Both the position numbers and the translations under genes were made by a program. The notes below the pieces were generated by a model that worked only from the letters and a program-made list of their open reading frames with translations, did not search any database and was not told the DNA's origin. Source: Candidatus Gastranaerophilales bacterium (GTDB taxonomy: Bacteria > Cyanobacteriota > Vampirovibrionia > Gastranaerophilales > Gastranaerophilaceae). From it: a DNA stretch of 64,000 nt. The DNA lies in assembly GCA_944325625.1 (NCBI GenBank), contig CALVAP010000007.1, forward strand, positions 186,001-250,000, written 5' to 3'. Shown piece after piece: positions 44,020-54,496 of the stretch. Every line of letters starts with the position of its first letter. Positions within the stretch are counted from its first letter, which is position 1.

Positions 44020-46192
44020 TCTTATCTTTATCTTTCTGTGAAGTATCTTGTGTTGAATCTATAAAAAATTGGTTTTGTTTTGTTTTTATTTTATTTTCCA
44101 ATTCTTGAATTGCTGTTTGGTGATATTTAATACGCTGATGGTGTGCGGCTCTTAAAACTCTTGAAAAGGTTGTTGCAATAATTTTCAAATCTTTCAAAGT
44201 TAAAGGAGAATCACTAAGCTGTCCGTCACTAAGCCTTTCTCTAAAAAGTTTATCAATTAATGCATCCAAAGATTCTTGTGAGTGATCAGAAAGCGTTCTT
44301 GAAGCAGATTCAACTGCATCTGCGAGCATTAAAATTGCTGTTTCCTTAGTATTAGGTTTCGGTCCTGTGTATCTAAATTGTTCTTCATTAACATTTTCAG
44401 CACCTTCTTCTTTTAATGCTTGATTGTAAAAATAGCTTGCAAGCGAATCTCCATGGTGTTGAATAATAAAATTTTGTACAACCGGAGGAATACCATATTC
44501 TTTAGCAAGCTCAATTCCGTCTTTTGGATGGGCTGTTATAACCATTTTACTTAATCTCGGATTAAGCTTTGTATGCGGGTTTTCTATACCAAAATATGTT
44601 TGGTTCTCAACAAAAAATAAAGGTCTTTTTAATTTGCCTATATCATGATAAAAAGCACCAACCCGAGCCAAAATCGGGTCTGCACCTATAGCTTCTGCTG
44701 CTGCTTCACATAAATGCGAAAGTCTTAAACTGTGATCATAGGTTCCCGGAGCTTCGTAATTTAGTCGTTTTAAGAGCGGTTGATTCGGGTCTGCAAGCTC
44801 TACAAGACCATATGGCGTTATTATCTTAAACATACTTTCTAAAAGCGGTAATGTTCCCAACGCGACTATTCCGCTTAATATTCCGTTTGCCAGTCCTGAA
44901 AGAGCATCTCGCATGAGAATTGTTCCATCAACATCTATAAGACATTTTTCCAATAAATATACACTAAGTATTAGCAAGACCATTACAAGAGAAATTTCAA
45001 AGCCTGTTTTCACTAAATCAAAACGTCTTGAATATTTAACTTTTGCAACTGACACGGTAGAAATCAATGCCACTATTATAAAAATTGCCATCGCTTCAGC
45101 ATCCAGTTTTAAAGTTAATGCCGTCATTGTTATAAGCAAAATTGAAGTTAAAAAAGAAACTCTCGGGTTGGTAAATATTGCCAGAATTATAGCAAATGCA
45201 GGAAAAGGAATTAAGTATACCGAAGAATTATCCGGCATTAAAACCGCACAACTTATAACAAAAACTGACATTAATGTCATTAGCATTATATAATTTCTAT
45301 TTAGAAATGGTTTCTCGAAAAACTGTAGGTAATACATCAAAGAAAGCATTCCTACAACCACAAGACAAAATATACCAATTACTCCTTGGTAATTTAATTC
45401 CAATACATGATATCCGGCTTTTGAAAGAGCATCCCGCTTGAGTTTTGTAATAAATTCTCCGGCAAATACAATTTTATCTCCCTTGTGGAATACGACTTTA
45501 TAAGGTTTAACCGAACTTATTGCATTTTTTCTTGCCAGTTCAGTTGCATGTTCATCCACTATCATATTTGGCATTATAACTTGCTCTAAGAGAGCAGATA
45601 TCAATCTAACTTGGTTTCTTGTTACGTCATGACCTATATTGCGAATAATTATCCTCGCTATATTTTGCTTTTCAAAGTCTTTTTCCGTAACCCCTTCATT
45701 GAGTACGGCATTCAACGTTTGTTTTGCTTTCAGGTTAATTACTTCAACTCTTTGAGAAGGTGCACTTAGAAAATAATTAACAACAAAAGCTTTTTGCGTA
45801 TCATCACTTAAATCAAACAATATATTGAGTTGTTCTCTTTTTACTGCCTGAGTTGCGTCACTGTTCCTGATTTGAGAAATTGATTCTACCAGATTTGTTA
45901 AATTATTTTTAATATAATTATCTTCTGCCGGTGTTAAAATAGGTTCTATTCTTAGTGCTACTTCTTTTTTTTGTTGCTCTGTTTTAAATGTATCTATTAC
46001 TTCTATTGTTTTATTGGCTATTATATCGTGCTTACTTGTATTATCAGAAGTAATAAGGTTTTCAAACAAAAAATATTTTGACGATAACACCAATGTAAAA
46101 ACAACAGAAAACAACACAAAAAATGCTGCATTCACCAATTTCGATGAGGACATGCCTTCATCAAAAATATTCAAGAATTTCAATTTTTTCAT
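44009..46192 (-). CDS. pgpH: 7TM-HD cyclic-di-AMP phosphodiesterase (PgpH/YqfF type)
   Basis: 727 residues. One N-terminal membrane helix (about 20-40), a large outer domain (about 45-260) containing KTEQQKKEVALRIEPI and PYKVVFHKGDKIV, seven membrane helices (about 275-470) and a cytoplasmic HD domain with HDIGK near residue 515 and an HHG further on. PgpH degrades the second messenger c-di-AMP, which controls osmolyte uptake and wall homeostasis. First gene of the pgpH-ybeY-dgkA operon. No clear ribosome-binding site precedes the ATG. Confidence 0.93.
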   Translation of the reverse strand: MKKLKFLNIFDEGMSSSKLVNAAFFVLFSVVFTLVLSSKYFLFENLITSDNTSKHDIIANKTIEVIDTFKTEQQKKEVALRIEPILTPAEDNYIKNNLTNLVESISQIRNSDATQAVKREQLNILFDLSDDTQKAFVVNYFLSAPSQRVEVINLKAKQTLNAVLNEGVTEKDFEKQNIARIIIRNIGHDVTRNQVRLISALLEQVIMPNMIVDEHATELARKNAISSVKPYKVVFHKGDKIVFAGEFITKLKRDALSKAGYHVLELNYQGVIGIFCLVVVGMLSLMYYLQFFEKPFLNRNYIMLMTLMSVFVISCAVLMPDNSSVYLIPFPAFAIILAIFTNPRVSFLTSILLITMTALTLKLDAEAMAIFIIVALISTVSVAKVKYSRRFDLVKTGFEISLVMVLLILSVYLLEKCLIDVDGTILMRDALSGLANGILSGIVALGTLPLLESMFKIITPYGLVELADPNQPLLKRLNYEAPGTYDHSLRLSHLCEAAAEAIGADPILARVGAFYHDIGKLKRPLFFVENQTYFGIENPHTKLNPRLSKMVITAHPKDGIELAKEYGIPPVVQNFIIQHHGDSLASYFYNQALKEEGAENVNEEQFRYTGPKPNTKETAILMLADAVESASRTLSDHSQESLDALIDKLFRERLSDGQLSDSPLTLKDLKIIATTFSRVLRAAHHQRIKYHQTAIQELENKIKTKQNQFFIDSTQDTSQKDKDKNDN

Positions 46193-46287
46193 ATATTTTT
46201 TTTACCGTAATTTCAAAATCAGATAATATTATTTTATCTGCATTAAAATATATTGCAACCCAACAAATAACTGATTAATTTTTGATA

Positions 46288-46293
46288 TAAAAT
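46288..46293 (+). promoter_or_regulatory. -10 element of a probable leaderless promoter (GlcF-like gene)
   Basis: TAAAAT at 46288-46293, six bases (ATTTAT), then ATG at 46300, with no Shine-Dalgarno. The region is AT-rich, so chance matches are easier here than elsewhere. Confidence 0.4.
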
Positions 46294-46299
46294 ATTTAT

Positions 46300-47454
46300 A
46301 TGAAACAACTCAAAGATTACGAACAACAACTCAAAACATGTTCTAAATGCGGACTTTGCCAATCTGTATGTCCGATTTACAAAGTAACAGGCAAAGAAAC
46401 TATCATTTCCAGAGGAAAATTTAACCTGCTTTTGGGACTACTTAAAGGGGATTTAAAATTTACTAAAAATATGGATAATGCTCTTTCTTTGTGTTTGAAT
46501 TGCAAAGCTTGTGACGACTTTTGTCCAAGTTCCATTAAAACAACTGAAATTCTTTGTGCTTTTAAAAATCAATATCGTAAGTTTTGTTTTCCATTTAAAT
46601 ATGATTCTCTATTTTTCTTTAAAATGTTTTTTTTAGGGTTATTATTCAACTTATACAGGGTTTTTAACTTTTCTTTTTTGGTCAACAAGTTGAACTCTTT
46701 TATAAAAAAATTTGGTTCTCTGGGTGAATTATTGTTGCTTTTTGATAATATTTCAAGAATTAAAGTTAAAAGAAAAAAAACCAAAAATGATACCAAAAAA
46801 TTAAAAGTAATATATTTTGAAGGTTGTTTTACAAAATATATCAATCCATCCACAAAAAATGCACTTCTAAACCAACTTGAAAAACATGGCGTAGAAATTA
46901 TTCAAAAAAAATTTGATTGTTGTGGAATTTCTGCACTTTATAGTGGAAAAAAAGAGTTATTTGAAAAACTTAAAGAAAAAAATTCTGAATTGCTTAACGA
47001 AGATTGCAACTATATTGTTTGTGATTGTGCAAGTTGCCTTAGTACTCTGAAGGAATACAAAAAAGATTTCTCCTCTAAGCTTATTGATATCTTTGAATTA
47101 ATTTCAATTCTTGAAAAGAAAAAATTTAACGAAAAAATTACCTATCACCTACCTTGCCATTTAAGAGATAAAAAGAAAGAAATTAAAAGATTAATAAAAA
47201 ATAATTTTATAAATTATGAAGAAATGGACGATTTTGACGTTTGCTGCGGATTTGCCGGTGATTTTTCACTGAAATTTCCCAAAATCTCAGAAAAAATATC
47301 ACAACAAAAAGCAAAAAATATTCAAAAAACTACAGCTGATTATGTCCTTACATCTTGTCCAGGATGTTTCGTCGGTTTAACCAAGGGGTTAATTCACTCA
47401 AATATAAACAAAAATGTTTTGAATATTATTGAATATATTGACATTAATTCATAG
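46300..47454 (+). CDS. Fe-S oxidoreductase subunit (GlcF/CCG-domain family)
   Basis: 384 residues. Two [4Fe-4S] ferredoxin motifs (C14, C17, C20, C24 and C65, C68, C71, C75) are followed by two cysteine-rich CCG domains (FDCCGISAL with CDCASCLS, and DVCCGFAGDF with SCPGCF). This is the layout of glycolate oxidase subunit GlcF, the anaerobic glycerol-3-phosphate dehydrogenase C subunit and LutA-like proteins. No flavin dehydrogenase partner (GlcD) is adjacent, so the electron donor is unknown. Regulation seems to be through a leaderless promoter. Confidence 0.85.
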   Translation: MKQLKDYEQQLKTCSKCGLCQSVCPIYKVTGKETIISRGKFNLLLGLLKGDLKFTKNMDNALSLCLNCKACDDFCPSSIKTTEILCAFKNQYRKFCFPFKYDSLFFFKMFFLGLLFNLYRVFNFSFLVNKLNSFIKKFGSLGELLLLFDNISRIKVKRKKTKNDTKKLKVIYFEGCFTKYINPSTKNALLNQLEKHGVEIIQKKFDCCGISALYSGKKELFEKLKEKNSELLNEDCNYIVCDCASCLSTLKEYKKDFSSKLIDIFELISILEKKKFNEKITYHLPCHLRDKKKEIKRLIKNNFINYEEMDDFDVCCGFAGDFSLKFPKISEKISQQKAKNIQKTTADYVLTSCPGCFVGLTKGLIHSNINKNVLNIIEYIDINS

Positions 47455-47479
47455 TTTTTTACAAAAATTTTCAAGACAC

Positions 47480-47508
47480 TTGATAATAAAAATTTACATG
47501 ATTATAAT
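47480..47508 (+). promoter_or_regulatory. Promoter of rpmE
   Basis: TTGATA at 47480-47485, a 17-base spacer and TATAAT at 47503-47508, 34 bases before the ATG, which has AAGAAAGGAAAATA upstream. Confidence 0.75.
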
Positions 47509-47542
47509 GGTTTACAAGCATTTTTAAGAAAGGAAAATAATA

Positions 47543-47743
47543 ATGAAAGAAGGAATTCATCCGGATTATAAAAAAATGAAGATTAAATGCGTATGTGGTA
47601 ACGAAATTGAAACAGGTTCTGTTCTTGATAACATTACCGTTGAAATTTGTAACAAATGCCACCCCTTCTATACTGGTAACCAAAGAATTATGGATACAGA
47701 AGGTCGTGTTGAAAGATTCAAAAAAAGATACGAAAAAAAATAG
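47543..47743 (+). CDS. rpmE: 50S ribosomal protein L31, zinc form
   Basis: 66 residues. [10 protein letters not shown] at the start and [21 protein letters not shown] are L31 signatures. C16, C18, C36 and C39 are the zinc-binding set of the C+ form. It has its own promoter and a terminator-like hairpin downstream, before thyX. Confidence 0.97.
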   Translation: MKEGIHPDYKKMKIKCVCGNEIETGSVLDNITVEICNKCHPFYTGNQRIMDTEGRVERFKKRYEKK

Positions 47744-47770
47744 TTTTAACTGTTTTGTGAATTTTTTGAT

Positions 47771-47812
47771 AAATTATTGCCCTTTTTATTCAAATTGGGC
47801 AATAATTTTATT
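47771..47812 (+). terminator. Terminator or attenuator between rpmE and thyX
   Basis: AAATTATTGCCC (47771-47782) pairs with GGGCAATAATTT (47797-47808), loop of 14 bases, followed by TATTG. No separate thyX promoter was seen between it and the thyX ATG, so some read-through must occur. Confidence 0.7.
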
Positions 47813-47826
47813 GTGGAGGAAGATTT

Positions 47827-48525
47827 ATGACTGATATTAAAAATAAACCCGTTGTTAAGCTTATTTCTAAACCCGAAAATATGCTTCGAACAATTTATAC
47901 CGCTTGTAGAACTTGCTATAGCTCTGATTCACCAATAAATATTTATGATAAAAATACTGATGAAGAAAAAATGTTAAAACTCATCTCGCGTGTAATATCT
48001 TCTGGTCATTATTCTACAATAGAACATATTCAAGTTACTTTTGCTATATCTAACGTATCAAGAGCCTGTACTCATCAGCTTGTAAGACACAGACATATGT
48101 CTTTTTCCCAAAAATCCCAACGCTACGTTAAAGAAAAAGGTCAATTTGATTATCTCACTCCACCAACTATTGAAAAAAACAAAGAACTGAAAGAAAAATA
48201 TGATGAATTTATGAAAAAAGTTGCTGATTTTTATACAGAAATGACTGAACAGGGAATTCCGGCTGAAGATGCAAGATTTATCCTTCCAAATGCAACTTCT
48301 TCATCAATGGTTGCAAGTTTAAATCTTAGAGAAATGATTCACCTTGCAAACATAAGGCTGTGTACTCGCGCTCAAGATGAAATAAGACTTTTAGTCCGTC
48401 TTATGTGTAATAAATTGACAAATGAAGAACCTTGGCTTAAACCTTACCTCGTTCCAAAGTGTGAAAGACTTGGTTTCTGTGATGAAGATAAATCTTGTGG
48501 TAGAATGGCTACAAGAGCAGTTTAA
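47827..48525 (+). CDS. thyX: Flavin-dependent thymidylate synthase
   Basis: 232 residues. The ThyX motif RHRx7S is R87-H88-R89 to S97 (RHRHMSFSQKSQRY). The enzyme makes dTMP from dUMP with FAD and methylene-tetrahydrofolate, unlike ThyA. The ribosome-binding site is GTGGAGGAAGATTT. It is followed after 12 bases by prfA, probably in one transcript. Confidence 0.96.
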   Translation: MTDIKNKPVVKLISKPENMLRTIYTACRTCYSSDSPINIYDKNTDEEKMLKLISRVISSGHYSTIEHIQVTFAISNVSRACTHQLVRHRHMSFSQKSQRYVKEKGQFDYLTPPTIEKNKELKEKYDEFMKKVADFYTEMTEQGIPAEDARFILPNATSSSMVASLNLREMIHLANIRLCTRAQDEIRLLVRLMCNKLTNEEPWLKPYLVPKCERLGFCDEDKSCGRMATRAV

Positions 48526-48537
48526 AGGAAAAAATCA

Positions 48538-49623
48538 ATGAAAGACATGTTAGACAAAATATTACAAATAGAACAAAAATATAATGAACTTGGTCTTCTT
48601 CTTTCTGACCCGGCTACAGCACAGGATTATAACAAGTTTCGTGACCTTTCAAAACAAAGAAAAGCAATGGAAGAAACTGTTGAAGTTTATCAAGCTTTTA
48701 AAAGGGCTGATGAAGCTTTAAAAGATGCTCAAGAACTTTTAAAGACCGAGAAGGATGAGGAAATGAAAGGCTTTTTAAAAGCCGAAATTGAAGAAAATGA
48801 AAGAAAAATAGAAGAATACTCTGAAAAAATGAAAGTTCTTCTTCTTCCGCGCGACCCAATGGATGACAAAGATATTATGCTCGAAATTAGAGGTGGAGCC
48901 GGTGGTGATGAGGCAAATATTTTTGCCGGCGACTTGATGAGAATGTATATGAGATATGCCGATAAAAAAGGTTGGTCTACTCAAATTTTATCAATAAATG
49001 AATGCGAGGCAGGCGGTGTTTCAGAAGTTGTTATTTCCATGAAAGGAGATAGCATCTATTCTCAACTTAAATATGAATCCGGCGTCCACAGAGTTCAAAG
49101 AGTTCCTGAAACTGAAAGCCAAGGACGAGTTCATACATCAACAGCTACTGTTGCTGTTATGCCCGAAGTTGATGATGTTGAAATTGATATAAATCCTGTT
49201 GATTTAGAAATATCAACTTGCCGTTCCGGTGGTGCAGGGGGACAAAATGTTAATAAAGTTGAAACTGCTGTCAGAGTTGTTCATAAACCTACAGGTCTAA
49301 TGGTATTTTGTACCGAAGAACGTTCACAGCTTCAAAACAAAGAAAGAGCACTTCAAATACTTAAAGCCAAATTATATGATCTTGAAGTTCAAAAACAAAT
49401 GCAAGAAATTACCGATTTAAGACGTTCTCAAGTTGGTACAGGCGACCGTTCTGAAAGAATTAGAACTTACAACTTTCCACAAGGTCGACTCACTGACCAC
49501 CGTATCGGTCAAAATTTGAATGTTTGGACAGTTATTGAAGGTGAATTGGACGAACTAATAGGGCTTTTAATTGAACATGACCAAAAACTAAAACTGGAAA
49601 AACTCGCTCAAATAGAAGCTTAA
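48538..49623 (+). CDS. prfA: Peptide chain release factor 1
   Basis: 361 residues. The catalytic GGQ lies in [17 protein letters not shown]. The stop-codon recognition segment reads [14 protein letters not shown], a P-x-T form found in RF1, so it should read UAA and UAG. AAAGGAAAAAATCA is the ribosome-binding site. Downstream is a convergent gatB with no strong terminator in the 26-base gap. Confidence 0.96.
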   Translation: MKDMLDKILQIEQKYNELGLLLSDPATAQDYNKFRDLSKQRKAMEETVEVYQAFKRADEALKDAQELLKTEKDEEMKGFLKAEIEENERKIEEYSEKMKVLLLPRDPMDDKDIMLEIRGGAGGDEANIFAGDLMRMYMRYADKKGWSTQILSINECEAGGVSEVVISMKGDSIYSQLKYESGVHRVQRVPETESQGRVHTSTATVAVMPEVDDVEIDINPVDLEISTCRSGGAGGQNVNKVETAVRVVHKPTGLMVFCTEERSQLQNKERALQILKAKLYDLEVQKQMQEITDLRRSQVGTGDRSERIRTYNFPQGRLTDHRIGQNLNVWTVIEGELDELIGLLIEHDQKLKLEKLAQIEA

Positions 49624-49649
49624 GATTTTTGATTAATTTTTTTCAATCA

Positions 49650-51092
49650 TTAACCCAACAATTCTTTTAAAATGGAATTAACTGTTTGGGGGTTTGCTCT
49701 ACCTTTTGTTTCTTTCATTACTTGTCCTACAAAAAATCCAAACAGTTGTTGTTTTCCGCCTTTATATGCTGCTACTTGACTTGGATTTGAATCTACAACT
49801 TTTTTACAAATTTCTTTGATTGCCCCTTCATCAGAAATTACGCCCAATCCTTGTTTTTCAACAATTTCAACAGGGTCTCCACCATCTTTAACTAATGTCA
49901 TAACAAGCGTTTTAGCTATATTATTTGATATAGTTCCTTTTTCAATCAATTCTATTAATTTTGAAAGACTTTCGGGTGTAATATTAGTCTTATCAATTGT
50001 TAAATGATTTTCTTTCAAGTATGCCGTTATTTCGCCCATAAGGAAATTCGATGCTATTCTTGCATTCGTACCCAATTCAAGAACTTTGTCGTAGAATAAC
50101 GCCGTTTCCATTTGATCAACAATAACATTTGCATCATATGCACTCAAACCGGCATTTTGATATTTTATTCTTTTTTGTGCCGGAAGCTCTGGCATAGACT
50201 TTCTGATATCTTCTACCCATTCTCTTGATATTTCAAGCGGCATCAAATCCGGTTCAGGAAAATATCTGTAATCATGAGCATCTTCTTTTCCTCTCATAGA
50301 TTTTGTTATGCCTTGATTATCATCCCAAAGACGTGTTTCTTGAATAACTTTTCCGCCTTCTTCAACTATTTCTATTTGTCTGTCAATTTCATATTCTATT
50401 GCTCTTTGTAAAGCTCTAAAAGAGTTTACGTTCTTTATTTCTGCCCTTGTTCCAAATTCTTTTGAACCTTTTGGCATTATTGATATATTAGCGTCACACC
50501 TCATAGAACCTTCATCTAGGTTTCCATCACAAACTCCGAGATATCTGACTATATTTCTCAATTCTTCCATATAATCTTTTGCTTCTTCTGAACTTCTCAT
50601 ATCCGGTTCTGATACGATTTCTAAAAGAGGAGTTCCTGCTCTGTTCAAATCTACCAATGAATAACTCGACCCTGCAAGTCCGTCTGCTCCTGCGTGAACA
50701 AGTTTTCCTGCATCTTCTTCCAAATGTGCTCTTGTTATTCCTATTCTTTTTCCTTTTACGTCTATATAACCGTTAACACAAATGGGTTCATCATATTGTG
50801 ATATTTGATATCCTTTTGGCAGGTCTGCGTAAAAATATTGTTTTCTATCAAATTTACATCTTGAAGGAATTTCGCAATTAAGAGCCAATCCAAGAAGAAT
50901 TCCCATATTTACACATTCTTTATTTAAAACAGGTAAAACTCCCGGCATTCCCAGTGTAATAGGACTTATTTGTGTATTCTGTTCTTTTCCAAATTCTGTT
51001 CCATCCGGTGCAAATATTTTGGATTTAGTCTTTAACTGTGCGTGAACCTCTAATCCTATAACTACTTCATACTTATCTCTTAATTCGCTCAT
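49650..51092 (-). CDS. gatB: Aspartyl/glutamyl-tRNA amidotransferase subunit B
   Basis: 480 residues. YEVVIGLEVHAQL at the N-terminus, the LVDLNRAGTPLLEIVSEPD segment, and the C-terminal helical GatB/Yqey tail (QLFGFFVGQVMKETKGRANP) are complete. With GatA and GatC it converts Glu-tRNA(Gln) and Asp-tRNA(Asn) to their amidated forms. gatA and gatC are not adjacent in this window. Confidence 0.97.
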   Translation of the reverse strand: MSELRDKYEVVIGLEVHAQLKTKSKIFAPDGTEFGKEQNTQISPITLGMPGVLPVLNKECVNMGILLGLALNCEIPSRCKFDRKQYFYADLPKGYQISQYDEPICVNGYIDVKGKRIGITRAHLEEDAGKLVHAGADGLAGSSYSLVDLNRAGTPLLEIVSEPDMRSSEEAKDYMEELRNIVRYLGVCDGNLDEGSMRCDANISIMPKGSKEFGTRAEIKNVNSFRALQRAIEYEIDRQIEIVEEGGKVIQETRLWDDNQGITKSMRGKEDAHDYRYFPEPDLMPLEISREWVEDIRKSMPELPAQKRIKYQNAGLSAYDANVIVDQMETALFYDKVLELGTNARIASNFLMGEITAYLKENHLTIDKTNITPESLSKLIELIEKGTISNNIAKTLVMTLVKDGGDPVEIVEKQGLGVISDEGAIKEICKKVVDSNPSQVAAYKGGKQQLFGFFVGQVMKETKGRANPQTVNSILKELLG

Positions 51093-51163
51093 TTTTTAAC
51101 TCCAAAGTTATTATCTACACAGATTATAACACAAAAATTATACCAAACTTAAATTAATAAAGC

Positions 51164-52108
51164 TTAATAAAGCCAACAGGCACAAAATTCTTCTTCAATT
51201 TTTTTTAAATTCGGTTTATCCTTTATACACTTATCAAAAGCTTTGCTACATCTTGGATGAAAAGGACAACCTTCAATTTTTTCATTTATCGTCGGGGGTT
51301 GACCGTTTATTGGTACTAATTTATCACTATTCATATCCGGTAGTGATTTAAACAGCGCTTTTGTATATGGATGTAGAGGATTTTTAAAAAGACTATCTCT
51401 TGAAGAATATTCAACAATATTCCCTGCATACATGACAGCGACATAATCAGCATTCTCAGCCACTAATCCTAAATCATGCGTTATTAGAATAATTGAGGTT
51501 TTTCTTTCTTTTTTTATTTGATTTAACAGTTTCATTATTTGCTCTTGAACTGTTACATCCAACGCCGTTGTCGGTTCATCTGCTATTATTAAATCTGCAT
51601 TACAAGCAAGTGCCATTGCTATTATAATTCGTTGTTTCATCCCTCCGGAAAGTTCATGAGGATAAGATTTAAGCCTATCTTTTGCATTTGGAATTTTAAC
51701 AGATTCAAGTGCTTTTATTGCTATCTCTTTTGGATTTTTTTCATCAGGCTGATGTAATTTTATAACTTCTAAAAGTTGATTTTCTATAGTATAAAGCGGA
51801 TTTAGAGCAGTCATGGGGTCTTGAGGTATTAGTGCTATGTTTTTTCCCCTTATTTTTTGCATCTGAATATCTGTTTTTTTTAGCAAATCTTCATCTTTAA
51901 ATAAAATTTGACCTGATTTTATTTCTGATTTTTCGGGCAAAAGATTTAATATGCTCATTGCCGTTAGCGTTTTTCCACAGCCTGACTCTCCTACTACAGC
52001 AAGCATATCACCTTTTTTTAATGAAATATTTACATCATTAATAACTTGTTTATATCCGTCTGACAAGTTAAAGCCTAAATTTAAATTTTTTATTTCAAGT
52101 AAGTTCAT
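51164..52108 (-). CDS. Oligopeptide-type ABC transporter ATP-binding protein (OppD/DppD)
   Basis: 314 residues. Walker A GESGCGKT (about 39-46), signature LSGGMKQR, Walker B LIIADEPTTALD and the C-terminal HPYTKAL with CPFHPRC...C typical of the OppD/DppD group. It powers import of peptides or nickel-like substrates. The permeases and binding protein are not adjacent, so this is an orphan ATPase whose ATG directly follows the stop of a dehydrogenase gene. Confidence 0.92.
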   Translation of the reverse strand: MNLLEIKNLNLGFNLSDGYKQVINDVNISLKKGDMLAVVGESGCGKTLTAMSILNLLPEKSEIKSGQILFKDEDLLKKTDIQMQKIRGKNIALIPQDPMTALNPLYTIENQLLEVIKLHQPDEKNPKEIAIKALESVKIPNAKDRLKSYPHELSGGMKQRIIIAMALACNADLIIADEPTTALDVTVQEQIMKLLNQIKKERKTSIILITHDLGLVAENADYVAVMYAGNIVEYSSRDSLFKNPLHPYTKALFKSLPDMNSDKLVPINGQPPTINEKIEGCPFHPRCSKAFDKCIKDKPNLKKIEEEFCACWLY

Positions 52109-53122
52109 TTAATATACGTTATTTTTTATATTTCCTTCAAAATATGATTTTATATTATCTGCTGTTATTTTTCTTATTCTTTCCTTTGCCTCTTTTGTAT
52201 CATAAGCTATGTGAGGTGTTACTACAACATTGTCAAGCTTTGTTATCTCGTGGTTTAATAATATTTGTTTTATCTCCTCTTTGTCAAGATAATCCATATC
52301 AAACTTAAAATTTGCATCATTTGTAACCTCTTCACATTCAAGAACATCTAAACCTGCCCCTTTAATAGTTCCAAAAGATAATGCTTTATACATTGCTTTT
52401 GTGTCTATAATTTCTCCTCTTGCTGTATTTATTATTATTGCGTTTTCTTTCATTAATGCAAATTTGTTTTCATCTATAAGATGATAATTTTCCTTTGTTA
52501 GTGGTGAATGTATTGATATGTAATCTGATTCAGAAAGAAGTCTGTCTAAACCTACATATTTAACTTCAAAAAATTTTTTTAATTCATCATTTTCAATAAT
52601 GTCATAACCCAGAACTTTCATTCCTAAATTATGAGCAATTTTTGCTACCTCTGAACCTATAGCTCCAAGACCTATTATTCCTATTGTTTTTCCTATTATT
52701 TCTGTTCCTGTGTAATTTTTTTTCTTATTTTTTTCGTCTACCAAATCAATATATGAATCTGAAATATATCTTGATACATCAAAAATTAAACCAAATGTAA
52801 ATTCAGCAACAGTTCTATTACCATATCCTTTTGAGTTTAAAACTTTTATATTATTTTTTTTGCAATAATCAATATCAATATTGTTGAAACCCACACATCT
52901 AAGAGCTATAACTTCTAAATTTTGAAAATTGCTTAATATTTTTTCATTAAGCTCAGACGTCGTAAAACAAGATATTATATTTGCATCTTTTATTTCTTCC
53001 GTTATGGCAGAAAATTCACACAACGGACGTTTATAAAACTTTAAATCATAATTTTTTCTAAATTCTTTATCAAAAAAAATTATGTCTTCTTCTTCAGCGT
53101 TAAAAAATACTATTTTACTCAT
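52109..53122 (-). CDS. D-isomer-specific 2-hydroxyacid dehydrogenase (D-lactate dehydrogenase-like)
   Basis: 337 residues. NAD-binding GLGAIGSEVA, the substrate arginine in NTARGEIID, the glutamate in the DVLECEE stretch and the catalytic histidine in VTPHIAYDT form the family active site. Similarity is to fermentative D-lactate dehydrogenases, which reoxidise NADH with pyruvate, but related hydroxyacid dehydrogenases are possible. The stop is directly joined to the ATG of the downstream ABC ATPase gene. Confidence 0.86.
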   Translation of the reverse strand: MSKIVFFNAEEEDIIFFDKEFRKNYDLKFYKRPLCEFSAITEEIKDANIISCFTTSELNEKILSNFQNLEVIALRCVGFNNIDIDYCKKNNIKVLNSKGYGNRTVAEFTFGLIFDVSRYISDSYIDLVDEKNKKKNYTGTEIIGKTIGIIGLGAIGSEVAKIAHNLGMKVLGYDIIENDELKKFFEVKYVGLDRLLSESDYISIHSPLTKENYHLIDENKFALMKENAIIINTARGEIIDTKAMYKALSFGTIKGAGLDVLECEEVTNDANFKFDMDYLDKEEIKQILLNHEITKLDNVVVTPHIAYDTKEAKERIRKITADNIKSYFEGNIKNNVY

Positions 53123-53188
53123 TTCTTCTCCTTTTTAAAATTTATTACATAAGAGAAGAAAATTTTTCATAGACAAAAGGTTATTAAA

Positions 53189-54496
53189 CTAAATTTTATT
53201 TAATTTTTGTTCTTTACGAGCTTTAAATCTCTTTATAAGGGCTTTTTTCTTTCTTTCAGTATTTATAAAAATTTGCATTTTACTATAATCAAAATCATTT
53301 TCCCATTTGGCTATAACAACAGTAGCAACACAATTTCCAATAAGATTAACGGTTGTTCTTCCCATATCAAGAATTTGATCAATTCCCAACAAAATAGCAA
53401 CCCCAATTATAGGATAACCAAAAGAAGATAATGTCCCTGCCATAACAACCAATGAAATTCTAGGAATACCTGCAATACCTTTTGATGTTAACATCAAAGC
53501 TATCATTATAAAAATTTGCTGTTGTAATGACAAATCTATACCTACAATCTGAGTAGAAAACAAAACACCCAAAGCTAGATATAGAGTACTTCCATCCAAA
53601 TTAAAAGTATAACCTGTAGGCATAACAAAACCTACTATATTTTTTGGAACACCAAATTTTTCCATTATCTCCATAGCTTTTGGCAACGCTGCTTCTGAAC
53701 TTGCGGTAGAAAAAGCTAAAAGAGCAGGTCCCGATATTGCACTAATTATGCCCTTAAAAGGAACCTTACAAATTTTACATGCTATAATCAAAACACAAAA
53801 AACAAAAATAGCTAATGCTGCATATAAAGCGAATATTACTTTTGCATAATTTCCAAGAATTTGAAAACCATTATGAGCAACCGTAGATGCTATTGCTCCA
53901 AAAATACCTACTGGCGCAAACCACATTACAAGCTCTGTAAATTTAAACATTATATCCGACAAAGATGTCAACATGTCTAAAAATGGCTTTGCTTTTTCTT
54001 TTATTGCACATATTGCTATTGCAAAAAATAAAGCAAATACCACTATTTGCAATAAATTTCCTGTTGCCATCGCATCAATTATACTGGTAGGAACCATAGT
54101 GGTAAGCATTTCTGATATAGTTTCATGGTGATGTGATTCAGCCATTGCTTTTACCATATTTAACTGAACATCACTAACATCTATAATAAATCCTTTTCCA
54201 GGTTGAAAAATATGTCCGGCAACTAATCCTATAAAAAGTGCTATTGTTGTAATTATTTCAAAGTAAAAAATAGTTTTTATACCTATTTTACCAATATTTT
54301 TTACATCTCCATGACCCGCTATTCCTATAACAAGTGTTGCAAAAAGCAAAGGAGCTATAATCATCTTTATCATATTTAAAAAGACCGTAGCCAAAAATTG
54401 AGTTTTTGCACCTATTTCAGGGAAAAAACCTCCTACAGCAACGCCGAGTACTAAAGCTATAAATATATATATTGTGAGCCTTTTTTTACCCTTCAT
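53189..54496 (-). CDS. Dicarboxylate/amino acid:cation symporter (DAACS family)
   Basis: 435 residues from the ATG at 54496, chosen because AAAGGAG lies about eight bases upstream; a GTG three codons earlier is too close. Eight or so membrane helices. Signatures include the serine-rich AFSTASSEAALP hairpin, GYTFNLDGSTLYLALG, the GIAGIPRISLVVMAGTL loop and DRTVNLI-type DMGRTTVNLIGN. It imports glutamate/aspartate or C4-dicarboxylates with H+ or Na+. Confidence 0.93.
   Translation of the reverse strand: MKGKKRLTIYIFIALVLGVAVGGFFPEIGAKTQFLATVFLNMIKMIIAPLLFATLVIGIAGHGDVKNIGKIGIKTIFYFEIITTIALFIGLVAGHIFQPGKGFIIDVSDVQLNMVKAMAESHHHETISEMLTTMVPTSIIDAMATGNLLQIVVFALFFAIAICAIKEKAKPFLDMLTSLSDIMFKFTELVMWFAPVGIFGAIASTVAHNGFQILGNYAKVIFALYAALAIFVFCVLIIACKICKVPFKGIISAISGPALLAFSTASSEAALPKAMEIMEKFGVPKNIVGFVMPTGYTFNLDGSTLYLALGVLFSTQIVGIDLSLQQQIFIMIALMLTSKGIAGIPRISLVVMAGTLSSFGYPIIGVAILLGIDQILDMGRTTVNLIGNCVATVVIAKWENDFDYSKMQIFINTERKKKALIKRFKARKEQKLNKI

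Noticed and set aside
51111-51119. DnaA-box-like TTATCTACA upstream of gatB
   Set aside because: A single isolated copy without an AT-rich unwinding region; chance is likely. It also lowers confidence in the dnaN-side origin candidate.
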